NCBI RefSeq assembly: GCF_900103985.1
Contig: NZ_FNIE01000008.1
Location: forward strand, 388,587-452,586
Direction: 5' to 3'
DNA length: 64,000 nucleotides
From: Actinacidiphila guanduensis
GTDB taxonomy: Bacteria > Actinomycetota > Actinomycetes > Streptomycetales > Streptomycetaceae
The notes beneath the pieces are model-generated. The model worked only from the letters and a program-made list of their open reading frames with translations, ran no database searches and was not told where the DNA came from. Of the stretch, positions 32,742 to 40,399 are shown piece after piece (within the stretch, counting starts at the first letter, position 1; every line of letters begins with the position of its first letter). A program made the translations under genes and the position numbers.

Positions 32742-34360
32742 GCGGCCGGCCTCCCGCCACCGGGTCCGGCGGCGGCGCGCCCGAGGGGCTGCGCATCGTC
32801 CGCCTGGCGAACTTCGTCACGCCCACCTCCGGCGGCCTGCGCACCGCCCTGCGCCACCTCGGCGAGGGCTACGCGGCCGCCGGCCACGAACCGGTGCTCG
32901 TCGTCCCCGGCCCCGGGCACCGCGACGAACTCACCTCCCAGGGACGGGTGATCACCCTGCCCGGCCCCGAACTGCCCGGTACCGGCGGCTACCGGGTGCT
33001 CGCCAGGCGCGCCCCGGTGGCCGCCGTCCTCGACGCCCTGGCGCCCGACCGAATCGAGGTATCCGACCGCACCACGCTGCGCTGGACGGGGGAGTGGGCC
33101 CGGCGCCGCCGCATCCCGGCCGTGATGGTCTCCCACGAGAGCGCCGACGGCGTCCTGGGCACCTGGGGGCTGCCCGCCGGGCTCGCCCGGCGGGCGGGCG
33201 ACGCCCTCAACCGCCGTACCGCGCACGCCTACACGCGGGTCGTGTGCACCACCGCATGGGCGGCGGCGGAGTTCGACCGGATCGGGGCCCGCAACGTCGT
33301 ACGCGCGCCTCTGGGCGTCGACCTGGCGTCCTGGCACGGCGGCCACCACGACCCGGCCGTGCGCGCCCGGCACGCGCGCGAGGACCAGGTGCTGCTCGTG
33401 CTGTGCTCGCGGCTCTCGCCGGAGAAGCGGCCGGGCGACGCCCTCCAGGCCCTGGCCCACCTGCGGGCCGGCGGGGTGGACGCGGTGCTCGTCGTCGCGG
33501 GCGAGGGCCCGCTGCGGCCCCGGCTGACCGCCCAGGCCGCCCAGGACCGGCTGCCGGTCACCTTCCTCGGCCACGTCGCCGACCGCGCCCACCTCGGCGC
33601 CCTGCTGGCCACCGCCGATGTGGCGCTGGCCCCCGGGCCGGTGGAGACGTTCGGCCTCGCCGCGCTGGAGGCGCTTGCCTGCGGCACCCCTGTGGTCGCC
33701 AGTGAGCGCTCGGCACTGCCCGCGATCATCGGCGCCGCGGGCGCCTCGGCGGGCACCCCGCAGGAGTTCGCCGACGCGGTCCGGGGCCTGCTCGCCGTCC
33801 CCGCGGAGACCCGCCGCGCCCGGGCCCGGGCCAGGGCCGAACTCCACCCGTGGCCCGCCGCAGTGGCCGCGTTCCTTGCCGCGCACGAAGCGGCCGTGGG
33901 GGGCGTGCCCGGCCTGGAGGGGGGCGTGGCGGGCGCTGTCCACGGAGGTGTGGCATCCAGTAGCCATGGTGGCGAGGCCGAGCCTGTTGTCCATGGTGGC
34001 GGAGCCGTTGTTGTCCACGGCGGTGTGGCGTCGGACGCCCATGGTGGCGGGACGGCGTCCGGCGTCCATGGTGGCGGGGTGGTTGCTGTCCACGGCGGTG
34101 TGCCATCCGGTACCCGTGACGGCGGGGTCGAGCCTGTTATCCATGGTGGCGACACGGCGTCCGGCGTCCATGGCGGCGCGGCCCCTTCGCAGCCGGCTGT
34201 CCAAGGTGACGGGGCACCCGTCGGCTCGGGCGAGGCCGTACCCGAGGTGTCCCCGGCTCGCGTCCAGGGCGCCCAGGCACCCCGCGTCCCTGGTGCGCAG
34301 GTGCAGCCTCCCTCCCTTGCGGCGGTTACGGCCCTCGGCCCCGAGGACGGCGCGCCGTGA
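32738..34360 (+). CDS. GT4 glycosyltransferase with C-terminal HGG-repeat extension
   Basis: A 540-residue protein. Residues 20-390 form a GT-B glycosyltransferase: RIVRLANFVTPTSGGLRTAL at the acceptor side, LVLCSRLSPEKRPGDALQAL, VVAGEGPLRP, and VETFGLAALEALACGTPVVAS with the E-x7-E donor site. After about residue 395 comes a 140-residue tail with nine HGG motifs and one DGG, in units of eight or nine residues, then a Pro/Val/Ala-rich end. The tail is encoded by a CCATGG/CCACGG minisatellite and probably varies between strains. Start and stop overlap both neighbours by four bases. The enzyme likely acts with the upstream GT4 on the same glycan. Confidence 0.82.
   Translation: MSGRPPATGSGGGAPEGLRIVRLANFVTPTSGGLRTALRHLGEGYAAAGHEPVLVVPGPGHRDELTSQGRVITLPGPELPGTGGYRVLARRAPVAAVLDALAPDRIEVSDRTTLRWTGEWARRRRIPAVMVSHESADGVLGTWGLPAGLARRAGDALNRRTAHAYTRVVCTTAWAAAEFDRIGARNVVRAPLGVDLASWHGGHHDPAVRARHAREDQVLLVLCSRLSPEKRPGDALQALAHLRAGGVDAVLVVAGEGPLRPRLTAQAAQDRLPVTFLGHVADRAHLGALLATADVALAPGPVETFGLAALEALACGTPVVASERSALPAIIGAAGASAGTPQEFADAVRGLLAVPAETRRARARARAELHPWPAAVAAFLAAHEAAVGGVPGLEGGVAGAVHGGVASSSHGGEAEPVVHGGGAVVVHGGVASDAHGGGTASGVHGGGVVAVHGGVPSGTRDGGVEPVIHGGDTASGVHGGAAPSQPAVQGDGAPVGSGEAVPEVSPARVQGAQAPRVPGAQVQPPSLAAVTALGPEDGAP
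33935..34185 (+). repeat. Coding minisatellite with CCATGG/CCACGG units of 24-27 bases
   Basis: About ten units, each carrying a (V/A/I)HGG codon block, with CCATGG at 33964, 33991, 34039, 34066, 34141 and 34168 and CCACGG in others. Spacing keeps the reading frame. The core resembles the non-coding array at 14005-14115. Confidence 0.75.
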
Positions 34361-35355
34361 CCGGCGGGCTGCGGTTCGCCGTGCTCGGCGACTCGCTGAG
34401 CGAGGGCGTCGGCGACCCGCTGCCCGGCGGCGGGTGGCGGGGCTGGGGAGTCCTGCTCGCCGAGTCGGTCGCCGCCGGCCCCGAGCGCGTGGAGGTGCTC
34501 AACACCGCGCGCAGCGGGGCCCGTACCGGCGACGTGGCCGGGCCCCAACTCGCCGCGGCGCTGGCCCACCGGCCGCACATGGCCTCCGTGGTCGTCGGCG
34601 GCAACGACACCCTGCGCGGCGGCTTCGCCATCGAGCAGGTCGTCGCCGACCTGCACACCGCCATGGGCGCCCTGCGGGCCGCCGAGGCGACCGTGCTGAC
34701 CGCGTGCCTGCCCGACCCCGGCACCGTGCTCGGCCTGCCCTGGCCGCTCGCCCGGCCGCTGGGGCGGCGGATGGAGGCGCTCAACGACGCCGTGCACGCC
34801 CTGTCGGCCCACCACGGCGCCGTCCACCTGCACGCGGCCGACCACCCCTGGACGACCTCGCCGGGTGCCCTGAGCGCCGACCGGCTGCACCCGAGCGAGC
34901 AGGGCCACCGGCTGCTCGCGCGCGACTTCCACACCGTGCTCACCGAGGCGGGCCTGGCCTGCGGTCCCGCGCCCCGCCTCACCCCCGACCACCGGCCGCC
35001 CGGGCGCGGCGCCGCCACCTGGTGGATGGCCACCCGGGGCACCAGGTGGGTCGCCGACCGCTGCCGCGACCTGCTGCCGGATCTGCTGCGGCTGGCCGCC
35101 GAGGAGCACCGGCACGAGCGGCACGGCACCGCCTCGCTGCTCGACCTGGCCGCAAAGGAGGCCACCACCGCGGCCCTTGACGCCCTGGGGCTCGCCCCTG
35201 TGCGACGGGACGAGGCGTCCGTGGCCGCCGGGCCCGGCGCGGGCTACCGCGGCAGCGGCACCGGGCGCAGCGGCACGAACCGTACCGGGGTGCCCGGCGG
35301 CGACTGGGCCGCGGCCGGCAGCGCGGCCTCGGCGACCACCCCGATGACCGGGTAG
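34357..35355 (+). CDS. SGNH/GDSL hydrolase
   Basis: A 332-residue protein. The SGNH motifs are clear in the first 200 residues: GDSLSEG (block I Ser), RTGDV, VVVGGNDTLRGG (block III Asn) and ADRLHPSEQGH (block V Asp/His). No signal peptide, so it is cytoplasmic; it may deacylate a glycan or lipid intermediate. The GTG start overlaps the preceding glycosyltransferase stop (GTGA). The last 112 bases lie inside the convergent pxpC gene, and that part encodes a Gly/Ser/Thr-rich tail of no evident fold, suggesting the original stop was lost. Confidence 0.82.
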   Translation: MTGGLRFAVLGDSLSEGVGDPLPGGGWRGWGVLLAESVAAGPERVEVLNTARSGARTGDVAGPQLAAALAHRPHMASVVVGGNDTLRGGFAIEQVVADLHTAMGALRAAEATVLTACLPDPGTVLGLPWPLARPLGRRMEALNDAVHALSAHHGAVHLHAADHPWTTSPGALSADRLHPSEQGHRLLARDFHTVLTEAGLACGPAPRLTPDHRPPGRGAATWWMATRGTRWVADRCRDLLPDLLRLAAEEHRHERHGTASLLDLAAKEATTAALDALGLAPVRRDEASVAAGPGAGYRGSGTGRSGTNRTGVPGGDWAAAGSAASATTPMTG

Positions 35356-36125
35356 CCGCCGGTGGTCGGATGATCGGCGAGGAAGACCACCGGACGGCCG
35401 TCCGGGGGCACCTGGACGGCACCCAGCACCATGCCCTCGCTGGGCAGTTCGCCGCTCCGGGCCCGCTCCAGCACCGGGCCCAGGGTGCGCAGTCCGATCC
35501 GGTTGGAGTCGGGCGAGACCGTGTAGCGCCCGGTCGCAAGGGTGCGCAGGGCCTGCGGGGTGAACCAGTCGTCGCGCGGGCCCGGCGTGAAGGGCAGCAC
35601 CAAGGGGGCACCGAGCCCGGCGTACGGCACCGCGTCGGCCGACGCCGCAGGACCGCGGGGCCCGCTGCCCAGCGGGAGTTCGTCGCCCGCCGCCGATGGA
35701 GCCGGCCCCAGCCCCGACAGCAGGTCCGCCGAGCGGCTGCCCAGCACACGCGGCACGTCCACGCCGCCTGCGAACGCCGCATAGGAGCGCAGGCCCTCGG
35801 TCGCCGCCCCCACCTCCAGCAGCGCGCCGGCCGGCACCAGGAGGGGCGCGCCCCACGCGGCGGGCCGGCCGTCCACCCGTACCGGGCAGGCCGCACCCGT
35901 CACCGCGACCACCACCGGCTGCGAGGGGCGTACCGCGCAGCCGTCCACCGTGGTCTCCAGCCCGGCGGCGCCCGGCGCGTTGCCCACCATCCGGTTGGCC
36001 AGCCGCAGCGCGGGACCGTCCAGCGCCCCCGAGCGGGGCACTCCCAGGTGCGCGTAACCGGCCCGGCCGAGGTCCTGCACGGTCGTCAGGGCACCTGGGC
36101 GCACCACGTGCAGCACGCCCGTCAC
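35244..36125 (-). CDS. pxpC: 5-oxoprolinase subunit C (biotin-dependent carboxyltransferase family)
   Basis: A 293-residue PxpC (KipA, AHS2 domain). The opening LHVVRPGALTTVQDLGRAGYAHLGVPRSGALD is diagnostic; later GLRSYAAFAGGVDVP and FLADHPTTGGYPVIGVV complete the domain. With PxpA and PxpB it opens 5-oxoproline to glutamate using ATP, removing a toxic by-product of glutamine and peptide metabolism. The GTG start overlaps the pxpB stop by four bases. The 3' end overlaps the convergent SGNH gene by 112 bases. Confidence 0.92.
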   Translation of the reverse strand: MTGVLHVVRPGALTTVQDLGRAGYAHLGVPRSGALDGPALRLANRMVGNAPGAAGLETTVDGCAVRPSQPVVVAVTGAACPVRVDGRPAAWGAPLLVPAGALLEVGAATEGLRSYAAFAGGVDVPRVLGSRSADLLSGLGPAPSAAGDELPLGSGPRGPAASADAVPYAGLGAPLVLPFTPGPRDDWFTPQALRTLATGRYTVSPDSNRIGLRTLGPVLERARSGELPSEGMVLGAVQVPPDGRPVVFLADHPTTGGYPVIGVVAEAALPAAAQSPPGTPVRFVPLRPVPLPR

Positions 36126-36742
36126 GGGAGCGCCGTGAAGCGTACGGCGGTGCCGGGCGCGAGCAGGGCGGCGGGCTCGCGGGCGGGGTCCCACAGGGCC
36201 GCCTCCGCCGTGCCCAGCAACTGCCAGCCGCCCGGCGAGGAGCGCGGGTAGACGCCCGCGTACGGCCCCGCGAGGGCCAGCGAGCCGGCCGGCACCGAGG
36301 TGCGCGGGGTCGCCCTGCGCGGCACGTGCAGGTGCGCCGGCAGGCCCGTCAGATAGCCGAAGCCCGGGGCGAACCCGCAGAAGGCCACCCGGAAGACGGT
36401 GCCGGTGACCACTGCGGCGACCCCTTCGCGCGACATGCCCCACAAGGCGGCCACCTCGGCCAGGTCCGGGCCGTCGAAGCGCACCGGCAGTTCGACCGCG
36501 TCGCCCTGCCCGGCCGCGAGGGGCGGCACCTGCCAACCCGCCGCCATGGCGGCGAAGGCCGCCGGGTCCGGCAGCCCGTCGACCAGCACCGTGCGCGCGG
36601 CCGGGACCACTTCGGCACCCGCCGGCACCTCGCCCGCCGCCTTGCGGCGCAGCACCTCGGCGTGCAGCGCCGCCGCCTGCTCGCCGTCCTCGGCCTCCAG
36701 CAGCACCGCGGCCCGCCCGGCAGCCATCGCGCGCAGCTTCAC
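36122..36742 (-). CDS. pxpB: 5-oxoprolinase subunit B
   Basis: A 206-residue PxpB (KipI, AHS1 domain). Diagnostic segments are FCGFAPGFGYLTGLP, VPRRATPRTSVPAGSLALAG and YPRSSPGGWQLLG. The GTG at 36742 is preceded by GGGGCGG; an upstream ATG at 36772 would add ten residues and seems less likely. It sits between pxpA (187-base gap) and pxpC (four-base overlap), and forms the heteromeric ATP-using part of the enzyme. Confidence 0.92.
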   Translation of the reverse strand: MKLRAMAAGRAAVLLEAEDGEQAAALHAEVLRRKAAGEVPAGAEVVPAARTVLVDGLPDPAAFAAMAAGWQVPPLAAGQGDAVELPVRFDGPDLAEVAALWGMSREGVAAVVTGTVFRVAFCGFAPGFGYLTGLPAHLHVPRRATPRTSVPAGSLALAGPYAGVYPRSSPGGWQLLGTAEAALWDPAREPAALLAPGTAVRFTALP

Positions 36743-36929
36743 GATGCCGCCCCGATCCCACCCGGCGCCCACGGGTTCGCGCCCCGAGCGCCCGAGCGGC
36801 AGGCGCCCCGCCCGCGTTCACCGCGCCCCACGCCAAGTCCCCCCGTGCGAAGCACCGTTAGCCTCGCCCGCGCCTTCACGCGGGGTGCGCCCGGCGGTAC
36901 CCGCCGCCCCGCCGCCTGCTGGCCCCGCC

Positions 36930-37691
36930 TCACGCGAACGCCTCCACCCGCAACCCCGCGTCCTCCAGCGCCCGCCGTACCCGCGCCGCAAGTGCCGAGG
37001 CACCGGGGGTGTCACCGTGGACGCACAGGGAGCGGGGCGTGACCTGCACCTCCTGACCCGTCACGGCCGTCACCCAGCCGTCGCGGGCGAGTCCCACCGA
37101 GCGGGACACCACGGTGCCGGGGTCGGTCACCACCGCGTGCGGCTCCCGGCGCGGCACCAGGGTGCCCGCCGCGGTGTAGGCGCGGTCCGCGAACGCCTCG
37201 TGCACCACCGGCAGCCCTTCCCGCGCGGCCGCCGCGAGGAGCCGGGAGCCCGGCAGCCCGAGCACCGGGAGCGGCCCGGCCAGCCGGACGCCGGCGACCA
37301 CCGCGGCCGCCTGCTCCGCGTCGTCCACCACCCGGTTGTAGAGCGCCCCGTGCGGCTTCACGTACGCCACCGAGGCCCCCGCCGCCCGCGCGAAGACCTC
37401 CAAGGCGCCGATCTGGTAGGCCACTTCGGCCGCGAGCTCGTCGGCCGGCACGTCCATCGCGCGGCGGCCGAAGCCGGCCAGGTCGCGGTAGGAGACCTGC
37501 GCGCCGATCCGCACCCCCCGCTCGGCGGCCAGGTCGCACACCCGCCGCATCGTCGCCGGGTCGCCGGCGTGGAAGCCGCACGCCACGTTCGCGCTCGTCA
37601 CCACCGACAGCAGGGCCGCGTCGTCGGTCAGCGACCAGCGGCCGAAGCCCTCGCCGAGGTCGGCGTTGAGATCGATCGCCGCTTCCGCCAT
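36930..37691 (-). CDS. pxpA: 5-oxoprolinase subunit A (LamB/YcsF family)
   Basis: A 253-residue PxpA with a deformed barrel fold. Seen are IDLNADLGEGFG at residue 6, VTSANVACGFHAGDP with a metal-binding His, VAYVKPHGALYN and the late VHGDTPGA. First gene of the pxp set on the minus strand. The ATG at 37691 has GGGGCGG upstream. Its promoter faces that of the condensin-like operon 154 bases away; the two are divergent but appear unrelated in function. Confidence 0.93.
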   Translation of the reverse strand: MAEAAIDLNADLGEGFGRWSLTDDAALLSVVTSANVACGFHAGDPATMRRVCDLAAERGVRIGAQVSYRDLAGFGRRAMDVPADELAAEVAYQIGALEVFARAAGASVAYVKPHGALYNRVVDDAEQAAAVVAGVRLAGPLPVLGLPGSRLLAAAAREGLPVVHEAFADRAYTAAGTLVPRREPHAVVTDPGTVVSRSVGLARDGWVTAVTGQEVQVTPRSLCVHGDTPGASALAARVRRALEDAGLRVEAFA

Positions 37692-37815
37692 GATTCCGCC
37701 CCGGGGTCCCACTGCTGTGCGCCTGCGTTGTCCTGCCGGCCATTGAAGCATCCCGGAGGCGGCGCGGACCCCGGTGCGGCCGCCCGCCCCGTACGCATCC
37801 GCGCCGTTTGGGCCG

Positions 37816-37838
37816 TTGTCGGTGCCAGCGCCTAATGT
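37816..37838 (+). promoter_or_regulatory. PafBC/RecA-NDp type DNA-damage promoter of the condensin-like operon
   Basis: TTGTCGGTG (37816-37824), an eight-base spacer, then TAATGT (37833-37838) match the TTGTCRGTG-N8-TAnnnT consensus at every fixed position. The -10 ends seven bases before the GTG at 37846, so the transcript should start at or beside the start codon and be leaderless. Confidence 0.82.
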
Positions 37839-37845
37839 GTGGGGC

Positions 37846-39351
37846 GTGACCACGACCGTCCCGTACGCGCCGCACCCGCTGCCGGGGGCCGCGCGCCCCG
37901 CCCCGGGCCCCGCGGCCGACGAGGGCCTGGCCCGCCGGCTGCGAGCCCTCGCCTGCACCGCGCCGCTGCACGACCTGGACTCCCGCAAGGCCAACCTCGC
38001 CGGAGAGTACAGCGTCTACGCGATGGCCGAGATCGCGCTCGCCGCCATCGACCTGGTCACCCTGCACATGGACTTCGACACCGGCGCGGACCACGACCAG
38101 ATAGTGGCCAGGCTGCTGCCCCGCGTCGCCGCCCAGGCACCCACCCGCTCGGCCGCCGAGCACGAGCGGGTGGCCCGCTGGGTGCTGGAGAACCTGATCA
38201 ACGTCGGCAGCGCCGACCGCGGCTTCCGCGCCGTCTACGGCACCTTCGGCCCCGACGGCGCCTACGTGCGGCGGGACTACGACTTCAAGCTCATCGAGGA
38301 GGTCCCGGGCCCCGGCGGAAGCGTCTACCTGCGGACCACCGACGAGGCGGTCAACGTCCTGGTCGGCGCCCTGGACACCGACGTCACCAGCGCCCAGATC
38401 GCCGCCGAGGTCAAGCTGGAGGTGCTGATCAGCCGCGGCCGCCTCGCCGACGCCCAACTCGCCGCCGAGCAGGCCCGCTACCGCACGGTGCAGTACGCCG
38501 AGACACTGCGCCGCACCCTGGAGGCCACCCGGCGCAACGTCCGCGCGGTCGACTGGCTGCGGCGGGTGCCCGACATGATCACCGAGGCGCTCGACCACGT
38601 CGCCGACCGCTACCGGCACGAGAACGCGATCCTCACCAACATCCGCAAGGCGCGCGACGAGGCGGAGGACCCCGAGCACCGGCGGCGGGCCGCCGAACTG
38701 GTGGACATCGTCAAGGACTGCATCCGGCGCCACACCCAGCTGCAGTCCCGCCTCCTGGAGGCCGGCCCGCTCTTCCGCGCCGAGCAGGACCGCCAGGCGT
38801 TCGCCGCCCCGCCCGCCCGGGCCGGCCTCGACCTGTACGGCCAACTGGTCGCGCCCCTGCTGCCGTTGCCGGTCGAGCAGGCGTCCCGGGTCACCGACGC
38901 CTTCTTCGCCCGCGGCACCGGCCTGCGCACCCCGGGCGCCGTCCGCGTCACCGACCTGGTCGACCTGCTGCTCACCCCGCCCGCCGAACGCGACCACCTG
39001 GGCGCCGAGATGCCCGAGCCGGACCTGGTGGCCACCCCCGACGACTCCCGGTTCAGTGACGAGCAACTGGAGTCCGCCCTCGCCCTGCTGGACCTGCCCC
39101 CCGACGCGCCCCGGCGGCTGTCCGGGCTGCTCGCCGAGGCCCGCGCCGGCGGCGACCCCGACCTGGCCTACCTCGTCGCCCTGCTCGCCGTGCACGCCGC
39201 CTCCCCGCCGGTCGGCACCGCCCACCGGCAGGGCGAGCCGCGGCTGCTGTTCGCCGTGGACGACGGCACCGTGCTGGACGACCCGGAGTTCGGCGGCGCG
39301 GACCTCATCGTCGGCACCGCCCGCCTCGCCGCCGGGACCCCGCAGCCGTGA
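37846..39351 (+). CDS. Kleisin-like subunit (MksF/JetA-like) of a condensin system
   Basis: A 501-residue soluble protein. It has an N-terminal region that could be a winged helix (residues 40-130: SVYAMAEIALAAIDLVTL), a middle beta section, then a long helical part (ISRGRLADAQLAAEQARYRTVQYAETLRRTLEATRRNV, in pieces) and a C-terminal region with alternating helices. Helical middle plus winged-helix ends is the layout of MukF/MksF/JetA kleisins. The call rests mainly on position: first of three genes followed by a smaller protein and a giant SMC-like ATPase, as in mksF-mksE-mksB and jetA-jetB-jetC. The GTG at 37846 abuts a DNA-damage promoter. Family assignment is inferred, not proven. Confidence 0.6.
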   Translation: MTTTVPYAPHPLPGAARPAPGPAADEGLARRLRALACTAPLHDLDSRKANLAGEYSVYAMAEIALAAIDLVTLHMDFDTGADHDQIVARLLPRVAAQAPTRSAAEHERVARWVLENLINVGSADRGFRAVYGTFGPDGAYVRRDYDFKLIEEVPGPGGSVYLRTTDEAVNVLVGALDTDVTSAQIAAEVKLEVLISRGRLADAQLAAEQARYRTVQYAETLRRTLEATRRNVRAVDWLRRVPDMITEALDHVADRYRHENAILTNIRKARDEAEDPEHRRRAAELVDIVKDCIRRHTQLQSRLLEAGPLFRAEQDRQAFAAPPARAGLDLYGQLVAPLLPLPVEQASRVTDAFFARGTGLRTPGAVRVTDLVDLLLTPPAERDHLGAEMPEPDLVATPDDSRFSDEQLESALALLDLPPDAPRRLSGLLAEARAGGDPDLAYLVALLAVHAASPPVGTAHRQGEPRLLFAVDDGTVLDDPEFGGADLIVGTARLAAGTPQP

Positions 39352-39424
39352 CGCCCGCACCGGCGCCGCCGCAGGGAAGGCGCGCCCTGGCACCAGCACG
39401 AACCCACGCAGTCAAGGAGCCGAG

Positions 39425-40327
39425 TTGAGCGAGTACCGGGAGGACCGGGCGGCGGAGCCGGGCGCCAGGGAGGCGCGCGACGCCAGGGAGTCCGCGCCCG
39501 CGGTGACCGCGGGCGACGTCGCCGACGCCGCCCGCCTGGTCGGCTTCGGCCTGCAGCCCAAGCTGGTGCCCGCCCGCGACACCGAGTACGCCGACCTGGT
39601 GCGGCGCCACCGCGACGACCCCGCCTTCGCCCGCCTGGCCGACGCGGTGGCCGCCGGCCTCGGCCTGGTCGTCCTGGAGGTCTCCTCGCGCGCCGGCATG
39701 GCCGTCACCGCCGCCGAGGACTCCGTCTTCGCCGTCCGCATGGGCGACTACGCCCGCCGCGCCGCCTCCGACGCCGGCGACCGCTTCCTGCACGGCCTCG
39801 CCCACCTCGCCACCGCCGCCCTCGCCTTCCCCCGACCCGAGGACCTCGCCGACGACGGCTACATCGGCCGCATCACCGTGCACGGCGTGGACGCCTTCGT
39901 GCGACAGGCGTGCCGGCGGCTGGAGGAGCGGGCCGAGGAGCAGGGCGAGAACACCGACCCGGCCAGCGACGCGCCCGGGCTGGAGGCCGCCTGGCGCGTC
40001 TACACCCGCCGCACCGCCACCGGCGCCACCAAGGACGCCCGCCGCCTGGCGAGTTCGACCACCGGCATCATCGCCAAGGCGGTCGCCTTCCTCGTCGACT
40101 CCGGCTTCCTGCAGCGCACCGGCGACGAGTCCGGCGGCACCTACCGCACCACCGCCCGCTACCAGTTGCAGGTCCGCGACATGGCCGGCAGCGCCGCCAT
40201 GGCCGAACTGCTCGACCTCGGCGTCGTCCCCGTCGCGGACGGCACCCCGACGCTGGTGCCCGCCGCCGACGGCGAGGCCGACGACCTCGTGGCCGACGCG
40301 GGCCTGCCCTTCCACAGCCACGCCTGA
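39425..40327 (+). CDS. Kite/winged-helix-like subunit (MksE/JetB-like)
   Basis: A 300-residue protein starting at a rare TTG preceded by AAGGAGC. After an acidic, disordered N-terminus come helices (FARLADAVAAGLGLVVLEV), then a central DGYIGRITVHGVDAFVRQACRRLEER and a probable winged helix near residues 190-250 (GIIAKAVAFLVDSGFLQRTGDESGGTYRTT), whose wing is GDESGGTY. It fits the MksE/JetB subunit that binds kleisin and DNA. It lies 73 bases after the kleisin-like gene and 72 before the SMC-like gene, on one strand. Assignment is by order, size and fold prediction by eye. Confidence 0.6.
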   Translation: MSEYREDRAAEPGAREARDARESAPAVTAGDVADAARLVGFGLQPKLVPARDTEYADLVRRHRDDPAFARLADAVAAGLGLVVLEVSSRAGMAVTAAEDSVFAVRMGDYARRAASDAGDRFLHGLAHLATAALAFPRPEDLADDGYIGRITVHGVDAFVRQACRRLEERAEEQGENTDPASDAPGLEAAWRVYTRRTATGATKDARRLASSTTGIIAKAVAFLVDSGFLQRTGDESGGTYRTTARYQLQVRDMAGSAAMAELLDLGVVPVADGTPTLVPAADGEADDLVADAGLPFHSHA

Positions 40328-40399
40328 CACCCGTAACAGCATCCCCCCTCAACGCCCCGTCCCGCCCGCCCCGACCACCCGAGCACGAGAGCCCCCCGC

